Positions 1 through 8,377 are shown, numbered from the stretch's first letter. The stretch is 64,000 nt of DNA from Pseudovibrio brasiliensis (GCF_018282095.1 NZ_CP074126.1:1126501-1190500), one strand, 5' to 3'. Notes: a model not told the origin generated them from the sequence alone. Numbers and translations are program-made.

Positions 1-2
1 TT

Positions 3-152
3 TGTAGCTTTGGTATTTTGGCAAACGTTGGTGTGGCAGAACTCATCTACACGAACAAACCGATCTGGTGGTTTGCTGGTGCCGCAGGTGCCATCATGGG
101 CGCGGTCTGGAACTACATTGTTTCCAACGCTCTCACATGGCGCAAAGGCTAA
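3..152 (+). CDS. GtrA-like domain protein, C-terminal end (partial)
   Basis: The reading frame is open from the window edge to a TAA at 150-152 and gives 49 residues. Two hydrophobic stretches are separated by a short charged loop, and the end has the pattern W-N-Y-x-V-S-x-x-x-T-W-R. This is typical of the last helix of the GtrA family. In rhizobia this domain is often fused behind a dolichol-phosphate-mannose-synthase-like GT2 domain, and such a fusion commonly precedes a GT39 enzyme, as here. The role would be flipping or making a polyprenyl-phosphate-linked sugar for cell-envelope glycosylation. The GT2 part, if any, lies outside the window, so the full architecture is inferred. Confidence 0.65.
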   Translation, partial: CSFGILANVGVAELIYTNKPIWWFAGAAGAIMGAVWNYIVSNALTWRKG

Positions 153-236
153 ACACATTTGCGAGAAGCGAAGTCTGTTCTTTGCTTCTCCATATGCTGA
201 CGACCAAAACAGATGCTCTCAGAGGAATGCGCATAG

Positions 237-1742
237 ATGCAGGATAACACCGCAGGAAAGCCCCTGAGCTTTTGGTTGCGCCCAACCAACCTCATTCTGA
301 TTGTCGCCGTCCTGTCTCTGGCACGGCTGGTGACCGGCATGAATGTGGATCTGGTTGAGGACGAAGCCTATTACCGCTTGTGGGGATTGTACCCGGCTCT
401 GGGGTACTACGATCACCCGCCAATGGTGGCTTATTGGATCTGGCTCGGGCAGGCGTTGTTTGGCGACACGGCTCTAGGCGTGCGATTCACCAGCATCTTA
501 TCCGCGGCCATCGGTTCTCTTGTCCTCTGGCGCACAGCCAAAATCCTGTACGATGTGCACGTCGCTGGTTGGACAGTCCTTTTCTTCAATGCCAGTCTTT
601 TAATCGGCGTCGGCTCTCTCCTCGCCACTCCAGATGCCCCCTCAGTTTTCTTCTGGGGCCTTGCTCTTTGGGGCATGGCTGAGCTGTCCGTCTCGAAGAA
701 CGCCAACTGGTGGATCCTGGTAGGTGTCTTCGCTGGCCTGGGCCTTCTCTCCAAATACTCCGTGCTGTTTCTGGGCGTAGGCATCATCCTCTGGCTGATC
801 TGGGTACCGGAAAACCGTAGATATCTGCTGTCGTGGCAGCTATGGCTCGGCGGTGCGCTGGCGATCGCGATTTTCTCTCCAGTGCTCTATTGGAACTCTC
901 AGCATGAGTGGATCTCCTTCGTAAAACAGTTTGGTCGCTCAGTCCCTGAAGGCTACTCAGTCAAATACATCGGTGAGTTTATTGGCGCCGTTGCAGGCTT
1001 GCTCAATCCGCTGGTCTTCATCATCGCAATGGTTGGAGCATGGCGCGTTATCCGCCTGATGCTGAAGCAGGACAACGCTGCCAGTCTGTTGGTGCTGACA
1101 GTTCTGCCGTTTCTGATCTACCTGTTCTTCCATTCCCTTCATTCGCGTGTACAAGGCAACTGGCCTGCGCCGATGTACCCGACACTGGCTCTGTTTGCAG
1201 GCATCGCAGCAGCTTATCCGCCTGCGAATGTTGGTCGCTGGTTCAAGGCTCTGGCACCTACCGCAGTGGGGCTTGGCGTTGTTCTGGCTGGCTTGGTCTA
1301 TGTGCATGCATTCACACCGCTGAACACATCCCTTGGCCGAAAAGACCCGACCCACCAGATGCGTGGGTGGCAGCGGATCGGAGATGAAGTTGCACGGCTG
1401 GCAAGGGCCAATGACATCGATTGGGTTGCAACCACCAGCTATGGTTTGACGGGTCAAATGTCGAACGCGCTCAGGACTTCAGGTCTTAAGGTCTACGGAA
1501 TTCCTGAGCGAATGCGCTATGCAATGATTCCCGATAATCTCCAAAATCCTGAAAATAGTGACATGCTCTATGTCACCGAGGAAAGAAGAGATCGCTCTCA
1601 AAAGCTGAAAAGCAACTTCAATCAGGTTCAACTATTGGAGACCATCCCCCGAGAGAATAAGGGATTATTCGGAAAAGCAGCTATTGAAAATGTACGGATC
1701 TATCGGTTGTCAGGAGCCAAAGAGCCCCTGAAATCCAACTGA
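237..1742 (+). CDS. GT39/ArnT-like glycosyltransferase, integral membrane
   Basis: This 501-residue protein has about ten hydrophobic segments and belongs to the PMT_2/ArnT-like superfamily, which transfers a sugar from a polyprenyl phosphate to an envelope acceptor on the periplasmic face. The first periplasmic loop carries the family signature: an acidic pair followed by A-Y-Y-x-L-W (about residues 41-48) and Y-Y-D-H-P-P (57-62). A basic segment follows the last helix (about 370-500). GAGGAAT about 10 bases upstream supports the ATG. It lies 84 bases after the GtrA-domain protein, which fits a donor-synthesis or flipping and transfer module. The acceptor (lipid A, core or hopanoid-type lipid) cannot be told from sequence. 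Confidence 0.85.
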   Translation: MQDNTAGKPLSFWLRPTNLILIVAVLSLARLVTGMNVDLVEDEAYYRLWGLYPALGYYDHPPMVAYWIWLGQALFGDTALGVRFTSILSAAIGSLVLWRTAKILYDVHVAGWTVLFFNASLLIGVGSLLATPDAPSVFFWGLALWGMAELSVSKNANWWILVGVFAGLGLLSKYSVLFLGVGIILWLIWVPENRRYLLSWQLWLGGALAIAIFSPVLYWNSQHEWISFVKQFGRSVPEGYSVKYIGEFIGAVAGLLNPLVFIIAMVGAWRVIRLMLKQDNAASLLVLTVLPFLIYLFFHSLHSRVQGNWPAPMYPTLALFAGIAAAYPPANVGRWFKALAPTAVGLGVVLAGLVYVHAFTPLNTSLGRKDPTHQMRGWQRIGDEVARLARANDIDWVATTSYGLTGQMSNALRTSGLKVYGIPERMRYAMIPDNLQNPENSDMLYVTEERRDRSQKLKSNFNQVQLLETIPRENKGLFGKAAIENVRIYRLSGAKEPLKSN

Positions 1743-1823
1743 GAGGGCTGAGATTCCGTTGCGTTAAAATTGCAGGCTTTGTTAAATGTACTCCTGAACC
1801 TTTTGGATTGGGAGATCCGCGCG

Positions 1824-2621
1824 ATGAAGCGCATCCTCTTGACGAGTCTGGAATTTGGGCAAAGCTACGGAGTTGATCGAGCGATCTGCGATTTGATTAT
1901 CGCGGGCCGCCTCTCTGCCGTCGGTTGCGTTGTTACCGGAGAGATGTGGTCAAGAGAGTTCTATCAGCTCCGCGATGTTGTCGCCTGGGCCGAACATGAA
2001 ACCATGGTCGGTCTCACAGTGACCCTCACAAAACCAGCAGCACCGCTGACTGATTTTGGTCACACAGTGTTTGGAGATGTCTTCCCGGCAAACTGGTGGT
2101 ACGCAATCCGCAGCCCTATGAAGATGTTGCCTGAGGAAGCGATTGCAGCCGAGATTGCGGCACAAGTGGACCTGTTCGAGGAAGTCTATGCCCGCCCGCC
2201 GGCCTTTGTAGCCATTCAAGGCAATCTGGCAAAACATCCTGCCGTGCATTCTGCGCTGATCACAGTGCTCAGCATGATGACAGGCCGCGAACCAGCGCTT
2301 GTGTTACCTGCCGGAGTTTCCCGAACCAGCAATGCCATTGCCAAGCGGGCAACCAAATCGGGGCTGGAGACAATCTTCTCTGGGCCAGATCTACCGATGG
2401 CTGATGAGGACACGGATCTACGGGATTTCTTCTGGCATGGAATCAACGAGGCTCAGGATTCCGCAATGGTCTTGTGCCGCCCGTCTTATCCGGAAGAACA
2501 GGCGCAACCCGTCAAAAAGAAAAATATGCGTCAGAGTTCCTCTCGCGAAAACCAGCTTAAGTTCCTGATTAGTGAGGAATTCCCGTTTCTTTTGATGGAA
2601 AAAGATATCTTCTTGTTCTAA
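1824..2621 (+). CDS. YdjC/ChbG-HpnK-fold protein lacking metal ligands
   Basis: This 265-residue protein aligns along its length with YdjC-family carbohydrate deacetylases: the N-terminal strand, G-V-D-R-A-I (16-21), a G-R-L-S-A segment (28-32) and a G-L-x-V-T-L-T strand (63-69). Every metal or catalytic position I can place is changed. The usual D-D-F-G is L-E-F-G (9-12), the His of G-L-H-x-x-L-T is Thr65, the H-x-H after P-P-A-F-V is absent (129-140), and the C-terminal H-P-G-Y is R-P-S-Y. I infer a pseudoenzyme. I chose ATG 1824 because the fold begins there and GGGAG lies upstream; ATG 1770 would add 18 unmatched residues. It follows the GT39 gene co-directionally. Confidence 0.7.
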   Translation: MKRILLTSLEFGQSYGVDRAICDLIIAGRLSAVGCVVTGEMWSREFYQLRDVVAWAEHETMVGLTVTLTKPAAPLTDFGHTVFGDVFPANWWYAIRSPMKMLPEEAIAAEIAAQVDLFEEVYARPPAFVAIQGNLAKHPAVHSALITVLSMMTGREPALVLPAGVSRTSNAIAKRATKSGLETIFSGPDLPMADEDTDLRDFFWHGINEAQDSAMVLCRPSYPEEQAQPVKKKNMRQSSSRENQLKFLISEEFPFLLMEKDIFLF

Positions 2622-2655
2622 GAACGATCTCTCCCTGCGGTTGAAGAGATCGTTC
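2622..2655 (+). terminator. Hairpin after the YdjC-like gene
   Basis: A perfect 11-bp inverted repeat (2622-2632 with 2645-2655) with a 12-base loop begins right at the stop codon of the YdjC-like gene. It lacks a strong T run, so it may be a weak terminator or a 3' stabilising stem. Confidence 0.5.
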
Positions 2656-2772
2656 CTATAGAATTTGCCATAAACGTTGGGGTATTTATGAACACCCCTA
2701 ATTTGCCTAAAACTAAAGAATATCTCTGTGACTTCGGTCACAAAATGGCCGCATGATAGACCTAATTAAAAT

Positions 2773-2789
2773 CATCAATTATATTGATG
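2773..2789. promoter_or_regulatory. Palindromic operator candidate before the Crp/Fnr gene
   Basis: C-A-T-C-A-A, five bases, T-T-G-A-T-G forms a perfect 6-bp inverted repeat about 50 bases before the Crp/Fnr-type start. The half-sites are those of FNR boxes but in reversed order (FNR: TTGAT-N4-ATCAA). An autoregulatory site is possible; this is inference only. Confidence 0.3.
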
Positions 2790-2840
2790 CAGCTTAAACT
2801 AAAAAACTGAATCAACGGCGCGTCAGGACCTTGTGGCAAG

Positions 2841-3530
2841 ATGACAAAGTTCAAAGAACTCCTTCAAAACAGCTTTTCACTATCGGGTTTGGCAGAGGAG
2901 CATGCACATGGTCTCTCTGAAATTGCCCAGCCTATGTCATTGAAATCTGGCGCAGTTCTCTTCAAGGCTGGCGACCCGGGCAATGGGTGTTACGCAATCA
3001 TCGAAGGCAGCATGAAGGTCTCCGTTGTCTCGCTTGATGGCAGTGAACAGCTTCTGGCAGTTTTGGGGCAGGGGTCCCTGGTCGGTGAAATTGCCTTGCT
3101 TGATGGCAGTGAACGTTCAGCCACAGTGACTGCTCTGAAGCCGAGTCAGCTTGCATTTATCTCCAAAGCTGCATTTTATCGTTATGCGGATGAGAACCCC
3201 GCTGTGTATCGCCATATGCTGCAAATCGTGGCGACTCGCTTGCGCCGGTCCAACGATGCTCTTGCCGCTCGTTCTTTCCTTCCGCTCAATGGTCGCGTTG
3301 CTCAGACCCTGCTGCAACTCTCTGAAACCTTTGGCAAAAAAGTCGACAGCAATAAGATCCTCGTGCATTACAAGATCTCTCAGGCAGAGATCGCCAATAT
3401 GGCTGGCGGTGCCCGTGAGAACGTGAGCCGTGTGCTCAACGTCTGGAAACGTGAGGGCGTAATCAGTCGCCTCTCTGGATATTACTGCCTCGAAAAGCCA
3501 GAGGTGCTACGAGCTGCCGCAGAGCTTTAA
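2841..3530 (+). CDS. Crp/Fnr-family transcriptional regulator
   Basis: This 229-residue protein has an N-terminal cyclic-nucleotide-binding fold (about 15-135) with the G-E-I-A-L-L-D-G-S-E-R-S-A segment of the phosphate-binding cassette (92-104). A C-terminal winged helix follows (about 150-229), containing S-Q-A-E-I-A-N-M and a R-E-N-V-S-R-V-L recognition helix. The N-terminus has no cysteine cluster, so it is not an Fe-S FNR; the ligand could be a cyclic nucleotide. It stands first in a co-directional run with two globin-like genes and a thioesterase, with gaps of 80, 59 and 32 bases. It is therefore a candidate regulator of that run or of itself. Confidence 0.9.
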   Translation: MTKFKELLQNSFSLSGLAEEHAHGLSEIAQPMSLKSGAVLFKAGDPGNGCYAIIEGSMKVSVVSLDGSEQLLAVLGQGSLVGEIALLDGSERSATVTALKPSQLAFISKAAFYRYADENPAVYRHMLQIVATRLRRSNDALAARSFLPLNGRVAQTLLQLSETFGKKVDSNKILVHYKISQAEIANMAGGARENVSRVLNVWKREGVISRLSGYYCLEKPEVLRAAAEL

Positions 3531-3610
3531 ACTCGGTATTTGAGTAAAAGTGACCCAAAGTAACAACAAGGGCATGAGTCTTGTCCCTGCAAGGCTCCTG
3601 AAACACCGAG

Positions 3611-4024
3611 ATGACTTATCAGCACTTTGACATTCGCCCACTAGACGAATGCACTCCAGTTCATCCTGACCTGACATATGATCAGGTCCGTGCGCTGGTC
3701 GCCAATCATTCAGAAAAACTTCGTCAGAATGATACACTGGCAAACGTCTACCAGAGCAATATGAAATGCGACTGGGAAGACTATGAAGCGCAGGCTGTTC
3801 GTTTCTGGTGCTCCGCTCTCATGAAAGACCAGAGCTACTCCGGTCGCCCGATTGGCAAGTATCGCGGTTCTGCAAAGCAGGTATGCGGTGATGATATTGC
3901 CAGCTGGTTGAATTTATTCGAAAATGCCGTCGAAGAATGTGTTGCTGAAACCGCTCGGGCCAATACCATGAAATGTGCGACCCAGGTTGTTGATTGCTTC
4001 CATATGGCGATGATCCCTTCTTGA
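3611..4024 (+). CDS. Degenerate group III truncated-globin-like protein
   Basis: This 137-residue protein is recognisable as a TrHb3 relative only by comparison with the true globin two genes downstream (4545-4994). The two align without gaps over the B-C helices and share F-W-x-S near residue 65, S/G-Y-x-G-x-P and a W-x-x-L-F helix. The heme-contacting residues are replaced: the proximal His (His83 in the paralogue) is Tyr84, the B10 Tyr is Ser, and the E-helix histidines are gone. I infer it either binds no heme or binds it unusually. The ribosome binding site is weak. It sits between the Crp/Fnr gene and yciA. Confidence 0.6.
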   Translation: MTYQHFDIRPLDECTPVHPDLTYDQVRALVANHSEKLRQNDTLANVYQSNMKCDWEDYEAQAVRFWCSALMKDQSYSGRPIGKYRGSAKQVCGDDIASWLNLFENAVEECVAETARANTMKCATQVVDCFHMAMIPS

Positions 4025-4083
4025 GTAGTTGAGCTTCGCCATGCATAGCATTTCCTCTGATGGATCGACGGAGCTTTAAAACT

Positions 4084-4512
4084 ATGAATGATACAAGAGA
4101 CGCTGTCGAAGAAGAGCAGCCAGTAGGTGAGCTGACCACACGCACAATGGCGATGCCGGCAGACACCAATGCATCTGGCGATATCTTTGGCGGTTGGGTT
4201 GTCTCTCAAATGGATATTGCGGCTGGTATTGCAGCAAGCCAGTGCGCCATGGAGCGCGTTGTGACTGTTGCGATCGACAGCATGACGTTTATTCGCCCTG
4301 TAAAAGTCGGCGATGTGATGTGTGTTTACTCCCGTGTCCTCCGTGTTGGCAGAACCTCAATTACGCTGGCAATCGAAGCCTGGGCATTGCGCCATCGTTT
4401 TGGTTACCGCGAAAAGGTGACAAATGCTCAGTTCACCTTTGTTGCCGTGGATGATAACGGTAAGCCAATCGAGATCTCTGAAGAGCAGCGTGCAAAGTAC
4501 AACAACGCTTAA
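4084..4512 (+). CDS. yciA: Acyl-CoA thioesterase, YciA type
   Basis: This 142-residue single hotdog-domain protein closely resembles E. coli YciA. It has M-P-A-D-T-N-x-x-G-D-I-F-G-G-W near residues 21-35, where the Asp is the catalytic acid, then S-Q-M-D-I-A and a V-T-V-A-I-D-S-M-T-F strand. YciA hydrolyses short- and medium-chain acyl-CoAs in the cytoplasm. I chose ATG 4084 over 4060 because GGAG lies 10-12 bases before it and the homology begins there. It sits between a degenerate and a normal truncated globin, which is an unusual partnership for this enzyme. Confidence 0.9.
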   Translation: MNDTRDAVEEEQPVGELTTRTMAMPADTNASGDIFGGWVVSQMDIAAGIAASQCAMERVVTVAIDSMTFIRPVKVGDVMCVYSRVLRVGRTSITLAIEAWALRHRFGYREKVTNAQFTFVAVDDNGKPIEISEEQRAKYNNA

Positions 4513-4544
4513 TCAGCTCACTGGTCAGGAAGAGGAAACAAGCT

Positions 4545-4994
4545 GTGTCATCTAAAATTCCCGTTATGTCAGCGCGTGAACGGACACCGCTTGATCCTTC
4601 CATCACACCAGCACAGATCAACCTGCTGGTTGAAAGCTTTTATGGCAGAGTACGCCAGCATGAGACGCTGGGGCCGATCTTCCTAAGAGAAATGGGCGAG
4701 GACTGGGGGCCGCATCTGCACAAAATGAAGCATTTCTGGGCCTCCGTTTTGCTAAAGACCGGATCTTACAAAGGCAAACCGGTTCCGGCTCACGCAAAAA
4801 TCACAGGCGTGACCACAGAGAACTTCCATGAATGGATGGATCTGTTTGAAGAAGAAGTTCATGCGATCTTCTCTCCGGAAGCCGCCCCCCTGCTGCTGGC
4901 GACTGCACAGCGCATAGCTCAAAGCCTCTGGCTGGCAATGTTTGCAGATCCGTTCGCAACGCCTCCTGCCAAGTTTGGAACGCGCGCAGCTTGA
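4545..4994 (+). CDS. Group III truncated hemoglobin (GTG start)
   Basis: This 149-residue protein is a TrHb3. It has S-F-Y-G-R-V-R (31-37, with B10 Tyr33), L-G-P-I-F, D-W-x-x-H-L, F-W-A-S-V-L-L (64-70), G-x-Y-K-G-K-P and A-H-A-K-I with proximal His83, then W-M-D-L-F. Such globins bind O2/NO and related ligands and are linked to nitrosative or microaerobic stress. The GTG at 4545 is chosen because AGAGGAAA lies 8-12 bases upstream; ATG 4566 would shorten it by seven residues. It is the last gene of the Crp/Fnr-led run and is followed by a convergent hypothetical gene. Confidence 0.87.
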   Translation: MSSKIPVMSARERTPLDPSITPAQINLLVESFYGRVRQHETLGPIFLREMGEDWGPHLHKMKHFWASVLLKTGSYKGKPVPAHAKITGVTTENFHEWMDLFEEEVHAIFSPEAAPLLLATAQRIAQSLWLAMFADPFATPPAKFGTRAA

Positions 4995-5024
4995 ATATCA
5001 TTTACTGATTATGGACCAGCTTAC

Positions 5025-5405
5025 TTAGCTCGGGAATTTCTTTTTCGAGCGAAGCGCATTTTGTCTGAAGTATTCGCGCAGCGCTTCCAGCTCGTCAGGA
5101 CGGCGACGCACCGTGTCAGCGAACAAACGCTCATCAACGACCGTATGGCATCCTTCAGCCCACAAACGCAGCAGAACCGCAAAACGATCAGAACGCTCAT
5201 CTGTGGTGAGGGGAGTGTTGGCCTGACGCGTTGAGTTGGAAAGCAGACGGCTGCGTAGCCCCTTTTCCAGGATCAGACAATCAAGCAGATAGGCAGCGGT
5301 AAACTCGTCGGCAAGATGAGCGACGGCTTCCCTCAAGGATTGAGGCACATATTCAGATACATACGATTGCCATGCAGACTGAGGCTGACTAGCAAGATCA
5401 AACAT
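5025..5405 (-). CDS. Hypothetical cytoplasmic protein
   Basis: I do not recognise this 126-residue, mostly helical, charged protein. A longer reading frame begins at 5510, but ATG 5405 is preceded by GGAGG with a 5-base spacer, the best ribosome binding site in the stretch, so I take that start. It has no signal peptide or membrane segment, and its C-terminus is basic (R-S-K-K-K). It converges with the truncated-globin gene, 30 bases apart. Confidence 0.6.
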   Translation of the reverse strand: MFDLASQPQSAWQSYVSEYVPQSLREAVAHLADEFTAAYLLDCLILEKGLRSRLLSNSTRQANTPLTTDERSDRFAVLLRLWAEGCHTVVDERLFADTVRRRPDELEALREYFRQNALRSKKKFPS

Positions 5406-5867
5406 TAAATCCTCCATCGGTTTCCCGAGGAGGACTGGCGCAAAATCCATTGAAACTACCGCTTGGTTGTTACGAATGATGAAGACGACGTCCTCAGTTC
5501 GAAACCACATCCCTTTCGGCGGAGACCACCTTGCCCGGTTAGGCAGGTTGGCGAGGGCGCCAGCCCTTCTCTTGATGATGCGTAGGATTTGGCACGAAAA
5601 TGAGGCAAATGCAAGTGGGCACCTTTCCTTTGTTCTTTGTCCACACTTTCAAACTTACGTTATGTCGTATTCTAGCACCACAAAACGCAACTTCCGCTAA
5701 GTGAATATCTTCAATTTTTGTGGTTCTATAAACCGAATTCCCGTCATATCTGAGTATTCTCCTCAGACTTTGAATGAGCGCATAGTGACAGCTCACTCAG
5801 CAGAACATTCCGAATAATGCGATAACTTTTCTCAGTCAAATTTCTAGGCCGTTATGGAGGAAAACCC
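5406..5867. other. Divergent intergenic region
   Basis: About 460 bases lie between two divergently read genes and presumably hold both promoters. I see no RNA gene, and the short reading frames here lack ribosome binding sites. Confidence 0.4.
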
Positions 5868-7112
5868 ATGTGCACCACGAAACCTGTTCTCTATGGAGTC
5901 CTGTCGGGGTGCGCTTATGCTTTGCTGCTAACCACTTCATTAGCAGCAACAAAAACCGAAACCGTTGATGGTGTTGCCACTGAATATGTCGAGCAGGTCA
6001 CCGAAGACCAGAAAACTCTGGCCCGCAACACCGGCGTGGTGGTGATGCCTCCAGGCTTCCGCATTGAGCCTTACGCCGTTGTGCCGGATGCGCGCCATAT
6101 GGCAGTCGCGCCAGATGGTAAAACTGTTTTTGTCGGCACAACCACAGATCGAGTCTGGGTGGTGACGCAGGATGAAGACACCAAAAAAGCTGCTGAAGTC
6201 CGTCAGTTTGCTCCAAATCAGTCCTTTGTCATCCCTAATGGTGTCTGCTTCACCAAAGATGGCTCACTGATCCTTGCCGAGCAAAACCGCGTCCTGAGCT
6301 TTCCCGATGCTTTAGAGAACAAAGAGCAGGGCAAACCTGCTGTGAAGGTGCTGGTTGGTCAGGGAATGCTCATTCCTCCTTCTGAAGAAAGCTACAATCA
6401 CTCCGCCCGTGTATGTGATCAGGGGCCGGATGATCGTATCTACATCTCTCTTGGTCAACCCTACAACGTACCGCCCAAAATGAAGCTGAAGCTCTATGAC
6501 AGTCTCGGCATCGGCGGCATCATCTCCATCACCGCCGATGGCATGGATCGCCAGGTCTACGCCACCGGCATCAGAAACTCTGTGGGTCTGGAATTCCATC
6601 CAAACAGTGGGAACCTCTGGTTCACCGACAATCAGGTCGATGGCATGGGCGATGACATTCCACCTGAAGAGCTGAACAAGGCCACAGAGCCCGGCAAGAA
6701 CTACGGCTTCCCATGGTATGGCGGCGGAACAGTTAGAACCCCGCACTACATTGATGAACCCGTACCAAGTGGTGTTGTGGATCCTGAAGTCGAGCTGGAT
6801 GCGCATGCAGCTAGCCTTGGTATGACGTTCTATCAGGGGGATATGTTCCCTGATGAGTACAAAGGCGGCGTCTTCATCGCGCAGCACGGCTCATGGGATC
6901 GTTCCGTGCCCATTGGCGCCCGAGTGGTCTTCGTTCCAATCAACGCTCAGGAAGAAGCTGGAGAACCCAGCATCGTTGCAACTGGTTGGATTGATGCCAG
7001 TGGCGACTATCTGGGCCGACCCGTTGACGTGGTTGAACTGGGCGATGGCTCCCTGCTGATCTCAGATGACTCTGCAGGTGGCATCTACCGCATGTATTAC
7101 GAAGGTAAGTAG
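5868..7112 (+). CDS. Periplasmic PQQ-dependent sugar/sorbosone dehydrogenase-like beta-propeller
   Basis: This 414-residue protein has a signal peptide (about 1-27, ending A-L-A type) followed by repeated blade strands typical of the GSDH/sorbosone dehydrogenase family. Conserved pieces include G-I-R-N-S-V-G-L-E-F-H-P (about 237-248), L-W-F-T-D-N-Q, G-x-N-Y-G-F-P-W, Q-H-G-S-W and the final G-D-G-S-L-L-I-S-D-D. Family members oxidise aldoses or sorbosones with PQQ in the periplasm; the substrate is unknown. GGAGG lies 8 bases before the ATG. A shared hairpin terminator follows. Confidence 0.85.
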   Translation: MCTTKPVLYGVLSGCAYALLLTTSLAATKTETVDGVATEYVEQVTEDQKTLARNTGVVVMPPGFRIEPYAVVPDARHMAVAPDGKTVFVGTTTDRVWVVTQDEDTKKAAEVRQFAPNQSFVIPNGVCFTKDGSLILAEQNRVLSFPDALENKEQGKPAVKVLVGQGMLIPPSEESYNHSARVCDQGPDDRIYISLGQPYNVPPKMKLKLYDSLGIGGIISITADGMDRQVYATGIRNSVGLEFHPNSGNLWFTDNQVDGMGDDIPPEELNKATEPGKNYGFPWYGGGTVRTPHYIDEPVPSGVVDPEVELDAHAASLGMTFYQGDMFPDEYKGGVFIAQHGSWDRSVPIGARVVFVPINAQEEAGEPSIVATGWIDASGDYLGRPVDVVELGDGSLLISDDSAGGIYRMYYEGK

Positions 7113-7125
7113 GCCCAAAACAAAT

Positions 7126-7151
7126 AAGACCAGAGGAACTCCTCTGGTCTT
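7126..7151. terminator. Bidirectional terminator
   Basis: A perfect 11-bp stem (7126-7136 with 7141-7151) with a 4-base loop sits between the convergent dehydrogenase-like and msrA genes, so it can serve both. Confidence 0.85.
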
Positions 7152-7172
7152 CTCATCTTCTATCGTAAGCTC

Positions 7173-7802
7173 TTAGTGCTCACCGGGGATACCTTTGTAG
7201 GCATTAGGTCCCCAAACCTCTTTCACGCGCTGGTCACGACCACAGCGATAGCGGTAGTACTTGTAGCGGATCGGGTTCTTCTCATAGTAATTCTGGTGGT
7301 AGTCTTCTGCGTCGTAGAACGTGGAGGCCGTGCGGATTGGTGTCACGATCGGACGGTTTGTTTCACCGGACTTCTCAAGTGCCTTCTTGGAAGCCTTTGC
7401 TCTCTTCAGCTGAGCAGGGGAGGTTGCAAAGATGGTTGTCTGATAGCTTTCACCGCGATCGCAGAACTGGCCACCAGCGTCTGTCGGATCAACAGAATGC
7501 CAGAAAGCAGTCAGCAGCTCTTCGTAAGACACCTTTGCCGGATCATATTTCACTTCCAGAGCTTCAATATGACCAGTGCCACCAGCTGAAACCTGCTTGT
7601 AGGTCGGGTTCTCGGTACGGCCACCGGTGTAGCCGGAGGTGGTCTCAAGAACGCCATCGATCTTGTCAAAATCGGACTCGATGCACCAGAAGCAACCACC
7701 TGCAAAAATGGCAGTCTCGGTTTTCGCAGCGTGGGCAGGCAGGCTCACAGCATAAAGCAAAGGAAGAACGGCAAGGGCTTTCGCAGCTTTGCGTGCAATC
7801 AT
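7173..7802 (-). CDS. msrA: Peptide methionine (S)-S-oxide reductase, exported
   Basis: This 209-residue MsrA carries a signal peptide (about 1-26, A-H-A cut site) ahead of the catalytic domain. The G-C-F-W-C motif gives catalytic Cys37, and the conserved E-S-D-F, G-Y-x-G-G and Y-E-E-L-L segments follow. It repairs oxidised methionine in envelope proteins using thiol reductant. Most MsrA are cytoplasmic, so the leader implies a periplasmic role. The gene converges with the sugar-dehydrogenase-like gene. Confidence 0.93.
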   Translation of the reverse strand: MIARKAAKALAVLPLLYAVSLPAHAAKTETAIFAGGCFWCIESDFDKIDGVLETTSGYTGGRTENPTYKQVSAGGTGHIEALEVKYDPAKVSYEELLTAFWHSVDPTDAGGQFCDRGESYQTTIFATSPAQLKRAKASKKALEKSGETNRPIVTPIRTASTFYDAEDYHQNYYEKNPIRYKYYRYRCGRDQRVKEVWGPNAYKGIPGEH

Positions 7803-7909
7803 CTCAGATCCTTAAATCAGGTCATGCATTGGAATTGCCAAAACCCTAGCAGCCACCAAAGCACAACGGAAATGAAGTCACATCAACAAAACGTCAGGTC
7901 TTGAGAGCA

Positions 7910-8377
7910 CTACAGCTCGCAGGACATGTTCCATCCCGTCACGTTAAAGCCCGCCTTGTAGTAAGTGCGGATGGCGCCGTGATTGTCTGGGGCGACTCGA
8001 AGTCCGATCCGGGAAAGACCTTGCTCCTCAAACATCGTCTTCAGCACCTGCAGGGCCTTGGAGGCATAGCCTTTGCCGCGATGTTCCGAGTACACCAGAA
8101 AATCCATGATGAATGCGGAGCCGTCATCGTGAAGTGTGTACCAAAGAAAGCCAACCTCGACCTCACGCCCTTTGGTCTTGTTGAGGATGCTCAGCAGCTT
8201 GTTGCGCTCATTGCTTTTACCTGCCGGAAAGGCTTGCTCCAGGCCCTCCTTGGCTTTCTTCAGGGCGGCCTGCTCATCCATCTTGCGATTGGCCATCAGG
8301 TCCTGCGCATATTCAGAGATGGAAATAATCTGAAACTCATCAAAGCGGTTGGCGGGGAAGTCCTGAAGAACAATCAT
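7910..8377 (-). CDS. GNAT-family N-acetyltransferase
   Basis: This 155-residue protein has the GNAT acetyl-CoA site: E-H-R-G-K-G-Y-A-S-K-A-L (about 96-107), then L-R-V-A-P-D-N-H-G-A-I and Y-Y-K-A-G-F near the end. The layout, with a helical N-terminal region followed by L-W-Y and a final M-S-C-E-L, resembles the Bacillus YycN group. The acceptor is unknown. ATG 8377 is chosen for the C-A-G-G-A-C ribosome binding site; the frame is open to 8413. Confidence 0.8.
   Translation of the reverse strand: MIVLQDFPANRFDEFQIISISEYAQDLMANRKMDEQAALKKAKEGLEQAFPAGKSNERNKLLSILNKTKGREVEVGFLWYTLHDDGSAFIMDFLVYSEHRGKGYASKALQVLKTMFEEQGLSRIGLRVAPDNHGAIRTYYKAGFNVTGWNMSCEL

Noticed and set aside
1770-1823. Upstream ATG for the YdjC-like gene
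   Set aside because: It adds 18 residues before the conserved first strand, while ATG 1824 has a GGGAG upstream.
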